From NCBI GenBank assembly GCA_024220505.1, contig JAKZZE010000014.1:992001-1056000 (forward strand): DNA of 64,000 nt. The letters run 5' to 3'. The position numbers and the translations under genes are program-made. Origin of the DNA: Rhizopus arrhizus. Taxonomy: Eukaryota; Mucoromycota; Mucoromycetes; Mucorales; Rhizopodaceae. Each line of letters starts with the position of its first letter. The stretch's first letter is position 1. The notes below the pieces were generated by a model that made no database searches, was not told where the DNA came from, and saw only the letters and a list, made by a program, of their open reading frames with translations. Below are positions 21,256 to 32,405 of this stretch, one piece after another.

Positions 21256-22328
21256 TAGCTTAAGCGTTAGTTAATGAATAAAAAGAATTTTTTTGCCGCC
21301 TGAATAGATATTGTATTGTTTACTTGTTCGTTCATCTGGTTTTTTAGCAAGTATTTCCTTTTTTTTATTCAAGATATGCATCATTGGTATCAAACCCAGT
21401 ACCTTGAATCTGATACTATTATATATTTGTTAGATTTTCCAAATGGTAAGGATTGATTGTCTCCCTCCATTCCAATGCTTCACATTCATGCTTATTAAAA
21501 TGTTTCCTTAGCGATCCTTGTATAAAATAAAGCTCATTATTTATTACTTGGTTTATAATTTAAAATTCTCAAAAGCAATAGAGAGGAAAGAATAGTTTAA
21601 AACTATGTCATTTAAGTTTATTAAAGCTACTGTTTGGTCTCTATAAAAATTGTAAATCGAAGCTGACCAAAGATTTAGCATCTGTTTCTAAAACTTGTTA
21701 TTTGATACCATGAGCATTATATATTTAAATTTTATGATTCATTGAATACTTTTTTTTTAGTTGGGATTTTGAATTACAAAAGATTATTTTAATGATAAAA
21801 TATACTGAAATAATATACACATGAACACGGTGGAAATTTTTTCTATATTCAATCAATTGTAATGTACAACATTAGAACATTTATTTATTTCTAGCAGTAA
21901 CATTTAATTAATCAATTACCAATCGTTGCAAAACCATTGTACAACAATCTATTTTTCAAACAAAAACTTTGGGAAAGATATATGCTTGAGACCTTTTCTG
22001 TACTACAGAAATTTTCAGTTTTCCAGGTTTTATTGTTTGCCAGTTTATCATTAAAAGAAAGAGATTGCATAATTGATAACACACAATGTTTTAAGTACAA
22101 ATAGGTAAAGCATGAGCTTCTCTTCAATTGCTATTATAATGTGTACTCATCGTACAAGTCTTTTTCTTTTTTTTCTTTTTTTCCCTATATCCACGATCTT
22201 CCCGTAGCAATTAAATGTGTCACAAGAGTTGAATAAAATTATAAGTCTGATTTAACGGCAAGTTCGGCCTCATATTTTCCACACAGAATGATAATTATGC
22301 AACAGGTTAAAGTACACAAATGGAGATG
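21256..22328. other. Intergenic, AT-rich, no gene recognised
   Basis: No open frame with recognisable content; a minus-strand 71-codon frame at 21912-22127 is compositional noise. Confidence 0.5.
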
Positions 22329-22522
22329 TATTATCAAATATTTCCCGTACGGGAGTGATTGCTGTAGATCCTTACTGAAACTGATCGTACAATTAAAGAA
22401 CAATTTTTTATTTGTAAAAAATTTTAAAACCCAAAATGAGCACATAATATTTGACATATTGTATTGCCCGGGCCAGTTCAAAGAAGTGTTGGAGAAACTA
22501 AAAGAAACTGATCGTACAGTGA
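22329..22522. repeat. Repeat with CCCGTACGGG core, inverted copy at 25884-25957
   Basis: A stretch of about 65 bp beginning at 22329 (ATCAAATATTTCCCGTACGG, then GATTGCTGTAGATCC and ACTGAAACTGATCGTACA) recurs as its reverse complement at 25884-25957. A second copy of its terminal word GAAACTGATCGTACAGTG sits at 22505-22522, giving a candidate element end. It lies 36 bp beyond the 3' end of the pseudogene at 22558. Confidence 0.75.
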
Positions 22523-22557
22523 TTTGCGTTTAAAATTCAAGATTTTCAAAATTAGTT

Positions 22558-23345
22558 TCATTTACCTTTACCAGAGAAAAAGCCATCCAACAATGATTTA
22601 ATCCCACCGCTCTTTACCTCCCGCTGTGTACTTGGATAACGAAAAGAAGATATTCTTTGTAATGTGTACACCTTCTTATCAATAATATTCATTCCATAAA
22701 CCGAACAAGATAGCCCCATAACTTGAATCATGGGCACAACGACAGTCTTGATTTTAGCTGCAGGTAGGTAAGGCATGCGTTTCAATACAGCGTTTAAATG
22801 GACTTTGGTAGTGAGGGCAGACTTGAGGAAATCTCTGTACAATTTTGAGGGGATTGTCGATGATTGGTGAGCAAGCTCTCCGGTGACAATATCTAACTCG
22901 TCAGGATTGATATCCTTCACAATAACTCGAAAGTCTAGGTTGAAATGTAAGTTCAATAGGGATAAGTGAGGTGATGTTGTATCTCCCCTACATAAACAGC
23001 TTCTATCGTTATTCAAGGTCTTAGTCAAAATGCAGCTTGCAACTTACTATTGAACACAATGATTGGCATCAAAGAAAAGTTCCATAACCGGACCCCAGAA
23101 TTTGACGAGGGATGACAACATTTCTGAAAAAAAAAATTGTGAGGATTCATGGAATAATATCAGCTCATTCACGATTTGATCTAAACTATGTAACGTGAGT
23201 GTTGAGTTAGAATATGGTTTACATGCCATAGTGCTATAAATTGCATATGCACGTATATCATTTTCGTCGCTCTTTCATTATTGTCGGCATAATCGTAAGC
23301 TTCAATCTTCTTTAAACATATTTTTGCAGAAGCGTGGTTTTCAAT
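22558..23345 (-). pseudogene. Lineage-specific PD-(D/E)XK-like protein, broken copy A
   Basis: Three pieces read in order on the minus strand. At about 23345-23222 is AKICLKKIEAYDYADNNERA and a following HMQFIALWHV. At 23217-23048 is LTLHSLDQIVNELILFHESS then WGPVMELFFDA. After a 60-bp intron (23047-22988), 22987-22558 encodes LDFRVIVKDINPDELDIVTG, then VVVPMIQVMGLSC, DKKVYTLQRISSFRYP and GGIKSLL. A frameshift lies at about 23220, and a TAG is formed exactly at the splice junction (VQ, stop, GDTT). The LDFR ... TGEL spacing resembles an Asp/Glu nuclease core. The family is recalled as expanded in Mucorales; its biochemical role is unknown to me. A 300-bp repeat lies about 100 bp upstream. Confidence 0.5.
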
Positions 23346-23443
23346 CTAAAACATCTGTTCAATATCTGTACAAGTTTTAACATGATATACTATACCGTTT
23401 GTCTTACCTTTTTTGTAGCATTACTTAATGGTGTCAATTCTTG

Positions 23444-23742
23444 ACAAAGTCGGATTTTGGTCGGGAGTCGCCTTTGATTCCTTTTTGATTTTTAAAGCTT
23501 ATTTTGTATTCAAAAGATGCTCCTTTTCATGGCGATTCGAATGGTATGCTTTTAGGTGTGGTTGGATAACTCTAACAGACGTTACTGAAGAAAATGTAAA
23601 AGAAAATAAGACGAAAGGAAAATAATCAGCTTGACCACATTGGAAATTGAGTAGACTCGCGTCACAATTTTACTCAACCGGGATTATTTTCTTGCCTATT
23701 ATTTTCAATCCTCAGAGGATACATCAAGAAGGCGATCTCTGG
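23444..23742. repeat. 300-bp dispersed repeat, copy 1 (inverted copy at 37267-37566)
   Basis: About 300 bp, beginning near AAGTCGGATTTTGGTCG and ending GGCGATCTCTGGAC, recurs in reverse complement at 37267-37566 with only about ten mismatches. Both copies sit roughly 100 bp upstream of a PD-(D/E)XK-like pseudogene, in the same orientation relative to that gene. Neither copy has an intact reading frame through its full length. Confidence 0.9.
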
Positions 23743-24660
23743 ACGCATTATTCACCCAATGTGCCAGCACACTAAACAGAAAAGAACACTATAAAAATCA
23801 ACATGAAGACGAATACTCAATTGATACATCATTTACTTTATTTATCAAAATCACCATAATCCTCTTTACAATTGCATATTTCCCCAATTACCTTATTTTA
23901 ATATGTTATTCCAAAGTATCTATTGTTGTAAAGTAATAAAAAAAAAGGCTTTCTTCCCGCTAAAATTAATTTTGGGTGCCGAGTATATTCTTTTTGCACG
24001 TTCAAGCAATTGAAGTCAAGAACTAGTTTTATTGTTAATCTTATTGTTATTGTACATTAATAGTCTCTTACAATCTTCTATTAATTGGTTTCTGTTATCA
24101 CTTTACCGTATAGCGAAACTAGACATAACATACATATTAGCAACTGTCACTACTGTATAAATAAATTATATCTACTACACAAAATGTTTCAAGATTCTCA
24201 AAAAAAAAAAAAATTCCATTTACGCTTTTCAAAACATTGCTAATTTTGAATTTTTTATATGTGTATTTCAGGATATCGAAGTGCATAGTATAAAATCAAC
24301 TTTGAATGATCACTCTTAACCTTCCCAAAGTGGATTTTCCTTCCTTCTTGTGCTTTGATCGCGCCCAATACATTTAAATTGCCCATTTGAGCATTCAGTG
24401 GTCAATAAAGCTCTTTTCTTTAATGGATCTGTTTGCAAATCCTCGTGTGTTGCAGCTTGGAAATAATCATTCTTACTTGATATCGATGTAGTCTAGATAC
24501 AAAATTCAATGACCTGGATTATACTGAGGATATGAATACTTATGCAAAACCTATAACCTTATCAACGACAAGTCTGCCAAGTCTTTTGCCTTACTCATTA
24601 AAACAAATCATGAAAACTTTGGCCCAATACTGACAACAACCGGATATGCCAGATGTATCA

Positions 24661-24772
24661 GACAGTGTGCAAATAAGAATTTTTTGGTCGTAGCAGCATA
24701 CGTGTTACGACTTTTCTGGTCGTAGCATTAAATGTTATACGACTTTGTCGACCTGGACAGTGTCCAAATAAT
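24661..24772. repeat. Two tandem 32-bp palindromes flanked by a 16-bp direct repeat
   Basis: Units at 24686-24717 and 24718-24749 both start GGTCGTAGCA and contain GTCGTA ... TACGAC inverted halves. The flanks carry GACAGTGTGCAAATAA at 24661 and GACAGTGTCCAAATAA at 24757. This symmetric layout suggests a small non-autonomous element or a protein-binding cluster. Confidence 0.75.
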
Positions 24773-25047
24773 CGATTCACGTCACCAAGTTTTCAAACCT
24801 CAGCATGCACATGCGCAATCGACGTGTACAAATAGCAAATCCCTTTTTTCTCTACATGAGGTGCTTTGATCTCTTATTAACATTATTCTGTTCAAATATA
24901 GAAATGCCTTTACTGCTGCTAGTGAGTATACCGTGAGTACTCTTAAGCAAAGTATGTGATCATCATAGCATACTTTATTAGGCGCAGAAACTAGCTCTGT
25001 GTGAGACGATCGATTGATAGTATTCATGGCTCTGCTTTCTGGCTTTT

Positions 25048-25049
<2 letters not shown>

Positions 25050-25087
<38 letters not shown>
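25050..25087. repeat. Poly(T) run, 38 nt
   Basis: Uninterrupted T-run followed by GGCTTGTACAG. If read on the minus strand it could be the A-tail of a dead retro-insertion, but no coding remnant is recognised beside it. Confidence 0.9.
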
Positions 25088-25088
<1 letters not shown>

Positions 25089-25883
25089 GCTTGTACAGCT
25101 TAGATTCGGTAACTTGAAAGGTGATGGTTACTTTCAAGTGAATATTGCTAGATATAATGTCCATTGCGATCGTTAATGGGCCGATTCTATTGCTTTGCTT
25201 TTTTAAAGTCGTGTATCATATCCAATCTACAAAATCAACAATATTCATACAAGAACACCAATCTCAACTGTGCACTTAATGCACATCTTCAGGCCTTACT
25301 ATGCTAATGCTTGATATAACACGTTTTATTGACTTGTGGCCAGAAAAGGGAACAAAACTTTTGAAACTCGTGTTAAATTTCCAAAAAAAAAATGGCTAAA
25401 TAAAGGCATACATTATATGTAAAAATGTATACCTTCTTGTTGAGACGTTTTAACGGACAGATCTAAAAGCGCCAAGTTGAACGATGTGAAAGTTACCTCA
25501 AAGGTCATTGAGAGAAGCAAAGATGTTCCTATTGAAAATTTACAAAATTTTATCCTGTATTCCATAAATGTCTTCCCAAGATGCTTAAATAAAGATAATT
25601 ATAACTGTTTTGACTCAAATTATGTGTAAACAATAGGCGACTTATTTTCGAAAGACTGAGCAAATTAGCTTCAAACCTTTGACCGAACTAGTCTCCTTTC
25701 TCTGGGCAATTTAAAAAGTGGGTGGTATTTTCAAACAGTCGGTAAATTGAGACTGGAAGCACAGTATTACTATTATTTTTTAAAAAAGGAAAATAAAGCG
25801 TGGCTCTGAGAGCATCTATCACATTCGAAGACGGAATGCAGCCAACTGAGATTGTTTTAGGTATGACATACAATTAATTGCTT

Positions 25884-25957
25884 AACACTGTACGATCAGT
25901 TTCAGTAAGGATCTACAGCAATCACTCCCGCACGGGAAATTTTTGATAAGTTTCTCT
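25884..25957. repeat. Inverted copy of the CCCG-ACGGG repeat
   Basis: Begins CACTGTACGATCAGTTTC and continues AGTAAGGATCTACAGCAATC with CCCGCACGGGAA; it is the reverse complement of 22329-22391, differing at a few positions (CCCGCACGGG against CCCGTACGGG). It marks a second insertion of the same sequence family. Confidence 0.75.
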
Positions 25958-26236
25958 TGGGTATGTATTGGATCGCTCTCCAATTTATGTTGGAATATAT
26001 TCATAAAATGTGCTTTCTTTTAAACTGAAAAGGTAATCACAATTTGTACGACAGACTGGTGCTAATTATGATATACATTTGCTTCCATTGATCGTGTTAA
26101 TACCAAGATGAGTATACAGATTATAGGTATATTAGATCATAAGACGCGTTTTTTTTGAAAAATATAAATACATCAAGATCTTTGCTTTCTTTTTTTTTCT
26201 CAACAGTCTATCTATAAGAAAACAAAAAACTTAAAG

Positions 26237-26782
26237 ATGCTTCTCAATTCAATCAACCTGTCTCTTCTCTTTGCCGTTGGCCTTGCTACTGCTGCCAGAA
26301 ATGGAAGCTATACTGTCCCTAATTTGGGTAAGAGAAAGCAAGAGATCTTAAACAATGGTGGAGGTGTTTGGGACCTTGCGATTGCCATGCTTGAAACCGA
26401 AGACTTGACTACCAACTACCCTTATGGCGATAACAAGTCTGGTGATTCTACCAACTTTGGTATCTTTAAGCAAAACTGGTTTATGCTTCGTCACTCGACC
26501 TCTCAATTCAACGGACAATCCGCCTCAGACGTCAGCAATGGTGCTGTCCTTAACCGGGACCTCAAAGCGGATATCAAGGCAAGACAGGAATCTCAAAACT
26601 TTTACGGCGCTGATAGATGGTTTGGTGGACACAGAAATGGTGAGACCGGCTTAAATGACTATCAAACATCGGATATAAACGATTACAAGAATGGTGTCAA
26701 CTGGATCCACGATCAGCTCGCCAGTGATAAAAAGTACCTGTCGGATGATACCAGATTCTGGGTTGATGTCACCCCTATTTAA
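26237..26782 (+). CDS. Secreted endo-beta-1,4-mannanase, GH134-like
   Basis: Intronless 181-aa protein with a signal peptide (SLLFAVGLATAARNG; likely cleavage about residue 19-20). The mature part is lysozyme-sized, as in GH134, a family with a hen-egg-lysozyme-like fold and inverting mechanism. Family knowledge places the general acid Glu and general base Asp 12 residues apart; here E53 (AMLETED) and D65 (YPYGDNKSGD) have exactly that spacing, followed by the conserved-looking STNFGIFKQNW and the C-terminal DRWFGGHRNGETG. The product would depolymerise plant or galactomannan-type beta-mannan outside the cell. ATG 26237 follows a short A-rich leader. The gene is intact amid transposon debris. 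The identification is from recalled family features, so moderately strong. Confidence 0.75.
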   Translation: MLLNSINLSLLFAVGLATAARNGSYTVPNLGKRKQEILNNGGGVWDLAIAMLETEDLTTNYPYGDNKSGDSTNFGIFKQNWFMLRHSTSQFNGQSASDVSNGAVLNRDLKADIKARQESQNFYGADRWFGGHRNGETGLNDYQTSDINDYKNGVNWIHDQLASDKKYLSDDTRFWVDVTPI

Positions 26783-27395
26783 TTCTTTCTCACTTGGAAT
26801 TTATATTTTAAATAAATTTTTACTATTTTCTAAAATTGAGATGAACTAAGATTTAAAGATAGCATTTAATAAAAGCCTGGGTGAAAGCCAGGATGAACTG
26901 AGATGCTACCACGCAATGCCATCTTTCTTGTGACCGGCCGGTACTATGAGATTAGGACTTTGAGCATTATATTCACTTGTCTTAGTAGCGTAGCATCTCC
27001 ATAAGCTTGATAGAATCCTAATCTGTGACGTAACTAAATAAAAAAAAGTTGATTTCTGTGTAAAATGGCTTAATTTTTAACAAGGTTATCTTGTACAGGA
27101 GGTGCTCATCGAGATTGTTGCGCTTCATTGTTCTACATTACATTGCTATAATATATATCCAGTAAAGTTATATGTTTTTTTATAACTCTTAAACTAGTAT
27201 AAGCTATGATAATGCTCTTTTATTATTATAAATGTGATGAAAGAAATTTTAATGCAAAAAGTTGAGTATTTTATTAAGGTAATGATTTTTGTACTATAGT
27301 CCTCTGATAGGATGTTCCTTCAACTGATACCTACTATGACAGATCAAGTTATCATCTTATTAACTTTTTATATTAAAAGAAAGCACCATCACAGT

Positions 27396-27454
<59 letters not shown>

Positions 27455-27925
27455 TAAAGAGCTGATCAATTTGAACCATTTGACCAAATTATTTTTTTTA
27501 AAAAAAAATGGTAAAATGACTATATCCTTCCATATTGATAATGTCAATAAATTTTTTTTTTTCTCATATTTTTTAGTCTATGGCGACATGTTTGCTCTTT
27601 CTTTTGCAGAAACACAGAGCTTTATTTTGATACAAGCTTAACATTGATCACATATCATTAAATATTATAGAAAAAAAAAAAGAAATAGAAAAATATATTT
27701 GTTGAGAATCTTGTTTACTTTTGATAAACCTGAAATTTCTTTTTTTTTTATCGTGAATCATTATTTTTAAAGAGATTAAAGAAAATCTTTATTGGTTTTA
27801 GATTATCACTTCATTTTTTATATATAGAAACTCAATGGATGGAGTATTGCTTTATAATATTTTTTGACAGTATCCGATGATTTATTGAATATTTTTTTAA
27901 ATAAATCATGTCACAATGATTTTAT
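26783..27925. other. Intergenic, no gene recognised
   Basis: AT-rich, with weak inverted words at 26908-27030 (GAGATGCTAC / GTAGCATCTC and AGATTAGGA / TCCTAATCT). A 53-nt T-run at 27399-27451 gives rise to a spurious poly-Phe frame. Confidence 0.5.
27399..27451. repeat. Poly(T) run, 53 nt
   Basis: Uninterrupted T-run, second longest in the window. No adjacent coding remnant was recognised on either side. Confidence 0.9.
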
Positions 27926-29649
27926 TTAAAATATGAAATGTATGCATTCTAACAAAAAACAAGGTGTCAACTTAAACCCTGCAGCAGCAGCTTCTTCTTC
28001 ATCTTTTGGTTCTGTAATCTCTCCAACTGTTTTCTCCATCGTCAGACGAGAGCACCAAACCAGCCGCAAGCATTTGTTAATTAATTTAACAAAAAGACCT
28101 TTGTCAGTTGGATACTTTGTAATATCTGTCTTTCGTAAACGACAAACATATCCATTTTGACAGTCCATAACCAAGATTTTGACGTTCAGACCTATTGTAA
28201 CTTATATGTTAGTCTTGAACAATCAAAAGCGATTTTTTCGATGTTGCTCCACCACTAGTAATACTTCCAACAGTGTTTAATTGTCTCAACTTTGTTGAGA
28301 CAATTGTCAAAAGCTTACTCAGCATGCCTTTCATTATTTTTGGAACCTCTATCTACTGGCCTGCTATCCCTTCGTCGCTATACTCTCTTGAGAACTTCTT
28401 TGCTTCATACACTCCAATCTCATAACTATCATATCTAAACAGCATATTTATCCTCTTTCCTGTCTTCTGTCTAGCAATTCTCTCAAGTACAGAAATTTTC
28501 CTCTTTGCATTCATTTGTTTGGCTGATACTTCACTCGTACTTTCTCTGTTGTTATTATTTAGAAAACGTTCAAATTAGATACAAAAATACATATCTAAAC
28601 GAATAAACCTGCATATTACCTTTTAGTGAAAATTAAGCCCTCATCAAAAGCCCAAGGAATCATCTTCCAAATTCTATCAAGAATCTCATCTTCACTGTCA
28701 TTTATCAAATGAGATTTGTTAAACATAAGGATACCTAATCCCTCAATCATCGATTTCTTGACCCAGTAGTTATAGCTACCAGAGACAGGGTTCTTGTACT
28801 GATCTGAGATAATTTCGTGCAATTGTTGTTGAGTCTTTGAAAAAGAATCAAATGTAAGTATTTGTATCATAAACCTATTTAAAAACAAGGGGCATATAGC
28901 TTACGAGATGCTTTGGACCAATGTTAAGAGTATGTTTTGGGGCCATCTCAAACGATGGGTTTTCATGAGTACGGATCTCCTCCGGTTCTTGCTTTGAGAG
29001 AACGCCCTCCCAAGTAAGCAGATCCTTAGAATCAAGAATCAATGAATGGCTCGGACTATGAAGAAGAAAGTTAAGCAATTGACTAGATACTACTGTATTG
29101 GGATTTACTGATCGAAATTGCATTCTCTTGGCATTTCTTCCATCTTTAGCTCTACAACTGTTCCAATCGACAAAGTCTACATTCTTGTTCTGTCCAGAGA
29201 GCCAAAATCTCTTTCTATTTCTCATTTATCGACTGACTTCACTGAGCTTGTTGTTGATGTGATCGAGTCGTTGCTTTGCTTTGTGCTAGAAGAGACAGAG
29301 CTATTTCCGGATTCTGAGCGACGATTCAGTTTTTCAATAATCTCCTCAGAGATCCTTGACCAATCATCGTTCTTCTTTGTTGCCCAAAAAATACATTGTC
29401 GTTAAGATAACATATTTTTCTTATATGTAATAGCTTTTACCAGAGGAAAACCTTGTTTTTTGCGACTTTGGTTATTCTTCTAATCCACTGTCTTTTAGAA
29501 GCGATCGTACTCGTGGAGCTGTAGTTCTCTACTATCTCTTTATTTAGCTTGAAAATAATAGCATTAATTGTTACTTTCTCTTGGTTGTTCTGTATTTGCT
29601 CCATAGTTTCAGCAGTAACTACAATCACACGAAATAAATTTTCGGACAA
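27926..29649 (-). pseudogene. PD-(D/E)XK-like lineage-specific protein, broken copy B
   Basis: Read in order on the minus strand: 29649-29437 (KRQWIRRITKVAKNK), 29395-29220 (DWSRISEEIIEKLNRRSES, Ser/Thr-rich), 29219-28890 (SPSHSLILDSKDLLTWEG), 28860-28617 (EDEILDRIWKMIPWAFDEG), about 28547-28197 (GKRINMLFRYDSYEIGVYE followed by AKK) and 28190-27926 (MDCQNGYVCRLRKTDITKYP then RLTMEKTVGEI). The segments HSLILDS and (D/E)IL.RIW are shared with copy C at 37642. The nuclease-like core keeps E-A-K but has Asn where copy C has Asp (KRINM against RKVDM). An in-frame TAG lies at 28355-28353, and the N-terminal joins need shifts of frame. It is most likely a pseudogene of a multi-exon nuclease-fold gene. 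Confidence 0.55.
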
Positions 29650-29879
29650 AATATTGAAACAAAAATTTTAAAAAATATCAAGATCTATTAATACCTGTGA
29701 ATTTAAACTTAGGTTTTCAAGTTTTGAGAAAAGAAAGATTCGGATTCTTATTTTAAAAAATATATATATAAAACAATTTTCAGTAGTCTGTTGTGCCGCT
29801 TTTAGCTTTAATAACTGCTATGGGACCACTTCAAGGTTATTCTGAAAGGTTTTATTCAAGCATTTTCTCATAAACTACA

Positions 29880-30681
29880 TGCCAAACATCGTTGAAGCTT
29901 ACCTGCAATGACAGCGACGCAAACTCCTCAGACATCAGCAGCACGAACATGCTGCAGAAGCGTTAAGTCATGTTGAGGCCTAGCTCGACCAAATAGCCGA
30001 ATTTTCAGCCAACACCCTTGCCCTAAGTTCTGGTTTACGTTGGCGAGAACATGGTGAACGATCCAACTCATACTTCTAGTTTACCTTCACACTATCCTCG
30101 ATCCAGCAAGTCATCCTAGACACAGTTTTGGCACGTCTCAATTCCATATCCAGCACGAACCATTCTTTGGCGTCTCTATCATTCCCAGCTGCCAACGCGT
30201 TCCTGACTGCACAAAGTCATGTCTAACACTATTACTAATGAAAGATGTACGTTGTGTGGGGCAATCGAATCTGATGAACATTTCTTGTGGTCTTGTCCAC
30301 TTAAACAGCCTATGTGGGATACACTTTTAACTCATTTCTTCAACCAGACTTCACATCTGACTTTTGATGATATCTCTCGACCACATCCAATCCCAGTCAC
30401 AGTGCGTCCGCACTGGCACCTCGATTCTTTCCAAGTAGTTGCCAGTGGTGCACTGTGCCTCTGGAGAACTCATTGGAAACATGTTTTTGATGGAACGCCC
30501 TTTTGGCCAAATGAGGCAGCTGCTAGAGCTACTATAGTCCTTTCCAGAATACATCAAGAAAATTTGTATCAGAAAAAATTTAAAGACAATAATCAGACAA
30601 CACATTAATTTTACACTTCTATTCTACATGTTTAAATGTTTTCTTACGAATAAAATCCTCAAACAAAAAAAAAAAAAAAAA
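29880..30681 (+). mobile_element. LINE fragment with zf-RVT domain and poly(A) tail
   Basis: At about 30025-30060 the frame reads SSGLRWREHGERSNSYF, the pre-RT motif of LINE ORF2. At 30219-30608 an open frame carries the terminal zinc finger (C-x2-C ... EHFLWSC: ERCTLCGAIESDEHFLWSC) typical of zf-RVT, then a Trp-rich tail. The reverse transcriptase between them is missing, so the copy is internally deleted. It ends in a 17-nt A-run at 30665-30681, preceded by an AATAAA-type signal (GAATAAAATCC). It differs from the LINE copies at 10.1 and 31 kb, so two LINE lineages are present. Confidence 0.65.
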
Positions 30682-30746
30682 CGAAAACGACAATCATTTG
30701 CTATCAAACGGCCAATTATTTTCTAAGTAGCATCATTTATTTTTGT

Positions 30747-31878
30747 TTAATCGTTATATTTTATTAAAGATCCAATTGAGTGCTAAAAAATAAAACAAAT
30801 AAGCGTCCGCCCGGACCAGATCAATCCGTTTAGAGGTTTGATGTTTAGAAAAAAAACCCCTTCGGGTTCAAGGGTAAAAAAATGAGAAAGGAAAGTAGGG
30901 TACATGGAGAGACATACGAAATTAGTTAAACTGTCTCAGCCATTCAATTAGTTTTTGGCCATGAGGTATCTTGCATGGGATGGTTGTATAGTGTTGTAGT
31001 CGATCTAATTCATGGAGGATAGAACATATAACAGGCCATCGACAGGTTCAGGACAAAGCAATACGAGGGGAAACAAATGCGCGTGTCGGAAGCATATTCA
31101 AAAGGAAAGATATAGAGTCAGCTACTGTTTCAGGCATACAGAGACGGCGATGCGTATTTAGGCAGCTGATGGCGTGACGTCTTGACAGGTTGTTGACGAG
31201 TTGGCGAGGGCAGGGTTTGGGGGCTCCACCCCGGCAACCAAGGCGCCATCGTATACACCGACTTCTTTCTTCATGAGTCATTGGTAATCACAAGATGGGA
31301 TCGAGAGTGATTATTGGTCGACAGCTGGATAGTAGTCTGGAGTTCTTACCTTGGATCTGTTTTTCAAAGTTAGAGTGGAGAAATCTCTTTTTTATCGCTC
31401 TAAAGCTTCGGGTATCTAAGTCAGTTATTGTCGGCGGCATTAATCTCCACAGAGCAGTTTTTGATAATTTATACTACTGATGACCTCTTGTGTACTGTAT
31501 GTGTGGCATTAAGTGATATAGTAGTGTGTCCTCAGGTAAGGATAATGAACGAAAGAGGAATTGGGCTTGCAGGATAGCTACTCTTTCTTTCATTATAGCC
31601 AAATGAAGCATCACCTTGGTGGATGTTTTTCTAGACGCACCATAGATCTTATGTATGCATTTGCTTTGTGCCTCTTCTAAAGTTTTCAGCTGAGTGTGAT
31701 TGAGGTAGGTGATGGCTATGCCATATTCCATTTGTGACCGAGCTATTTGAGCATAAAACCGAGAGCATAGGAGCTTGGAGAATCCAGATGGATTTACCCC
31801 GATAGAAGATAGGACATTCATCGTAGACATGGCTTTGAAAATATTGCTTTGAACAAACTTCACCGGATCAAGGTTCAT
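30747..31878 (-). mobile_element. LINE copy 2, 5'-truncated, three nonsense codons
   Basis: Same family as 10093-11230. The minus strand reads MNVLSSIGVNPSGFSKLLCS, LEEAQSKCIHKIYGAS, LDTRSFRAIKKRFL, ERSRCIRWRLG, then CSILHELDRLQHYTTIP. The 3' UTR is shared with copy 1, including CCGGGCGGAC. In-frame stops occur at 31476-31474 (TAG), 31290-31288 (TGA) and 31050-31048 (TGA), and each replaces a Trp codon of copy 1 (HQW, LWL, FSW). A short deletion sits in the GW(L)PGG loop. It is dead, but otherwise well preserved. Confidence 0.8.
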
Positions 31879-32405
31879 TTATTTTTAGACAACCGGCATT
31901 TATTTTTTCAGAAAGGACAAAATTTGCCAGCCGCAATGTATTTGATTATCGAACATCTAGTAGCTAAGCCATTTTTAAGATAAAATCGAATGGCACTGAT
32001 AGACGATAGCTTCATTTTGTGCTACGCATCATTATTTACAAATGTAACCAATATTGAAACACTCTTGCCAAAAAAAAACAGGAAAAGAGAATCTTGCATT
32101 GGGTAGTATGAGCTGACGATCTGAGTTTTGGTGAAAATAACTATTTCATTAACATTAACAATAAAGTAAAAATAGATTTAGTAAAACACAAATTTATCTC
32201 ACCATAAACATATGCCCTATTAGGACATTGGCTTGCAACAAATTTAGTAAAATAATGATTTACTACAAGATTAAATTTTAAAAACTAGTTTTTATTTGAA
32301 GCAAAAAGGAATACAAAGGGGATATATCTAATAAGCATTGACACTATTGATATAGAATTTTCGTGCACCTTAAAAATTATACATTAAATATATTTATACA
32401 AATTT
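31879..32405. other. Intergenic, no gene recognised
   Basis: AT-rich spacer between the LINE fragment and the 3' end of CotH. It probably contains the CotH terminator region, but no distinctive signal was identified. Confidence 0.5.

Larger units (their letters stand above)
23743..25883. other. Gene-poor interval with small palindromic and homopolymer repeats
   Basis: No confident gene. Holds the tandem palindromes at 24661-24772 and a 38-nt T-run at 25050-25087. A minus-strand frame at 25688-25873 (MYVIPKTISVGCIPSSNVID) may be a gene relic but matches nothing I recognise. Confidence 0.5.

Noticed and set aside
27312..27641. 109-codon plus-strand frame
   Set aside because: Driven by the 53-nt T-run (poly-Phe); no conserved content.
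30856..30880. GGGTTCAAGGG resembling a tRNA B-box
   Set aside because: It lies in the LINE 3' UTR, recurs in modified form in the other copy, and no cloverleaf can be folded around it.
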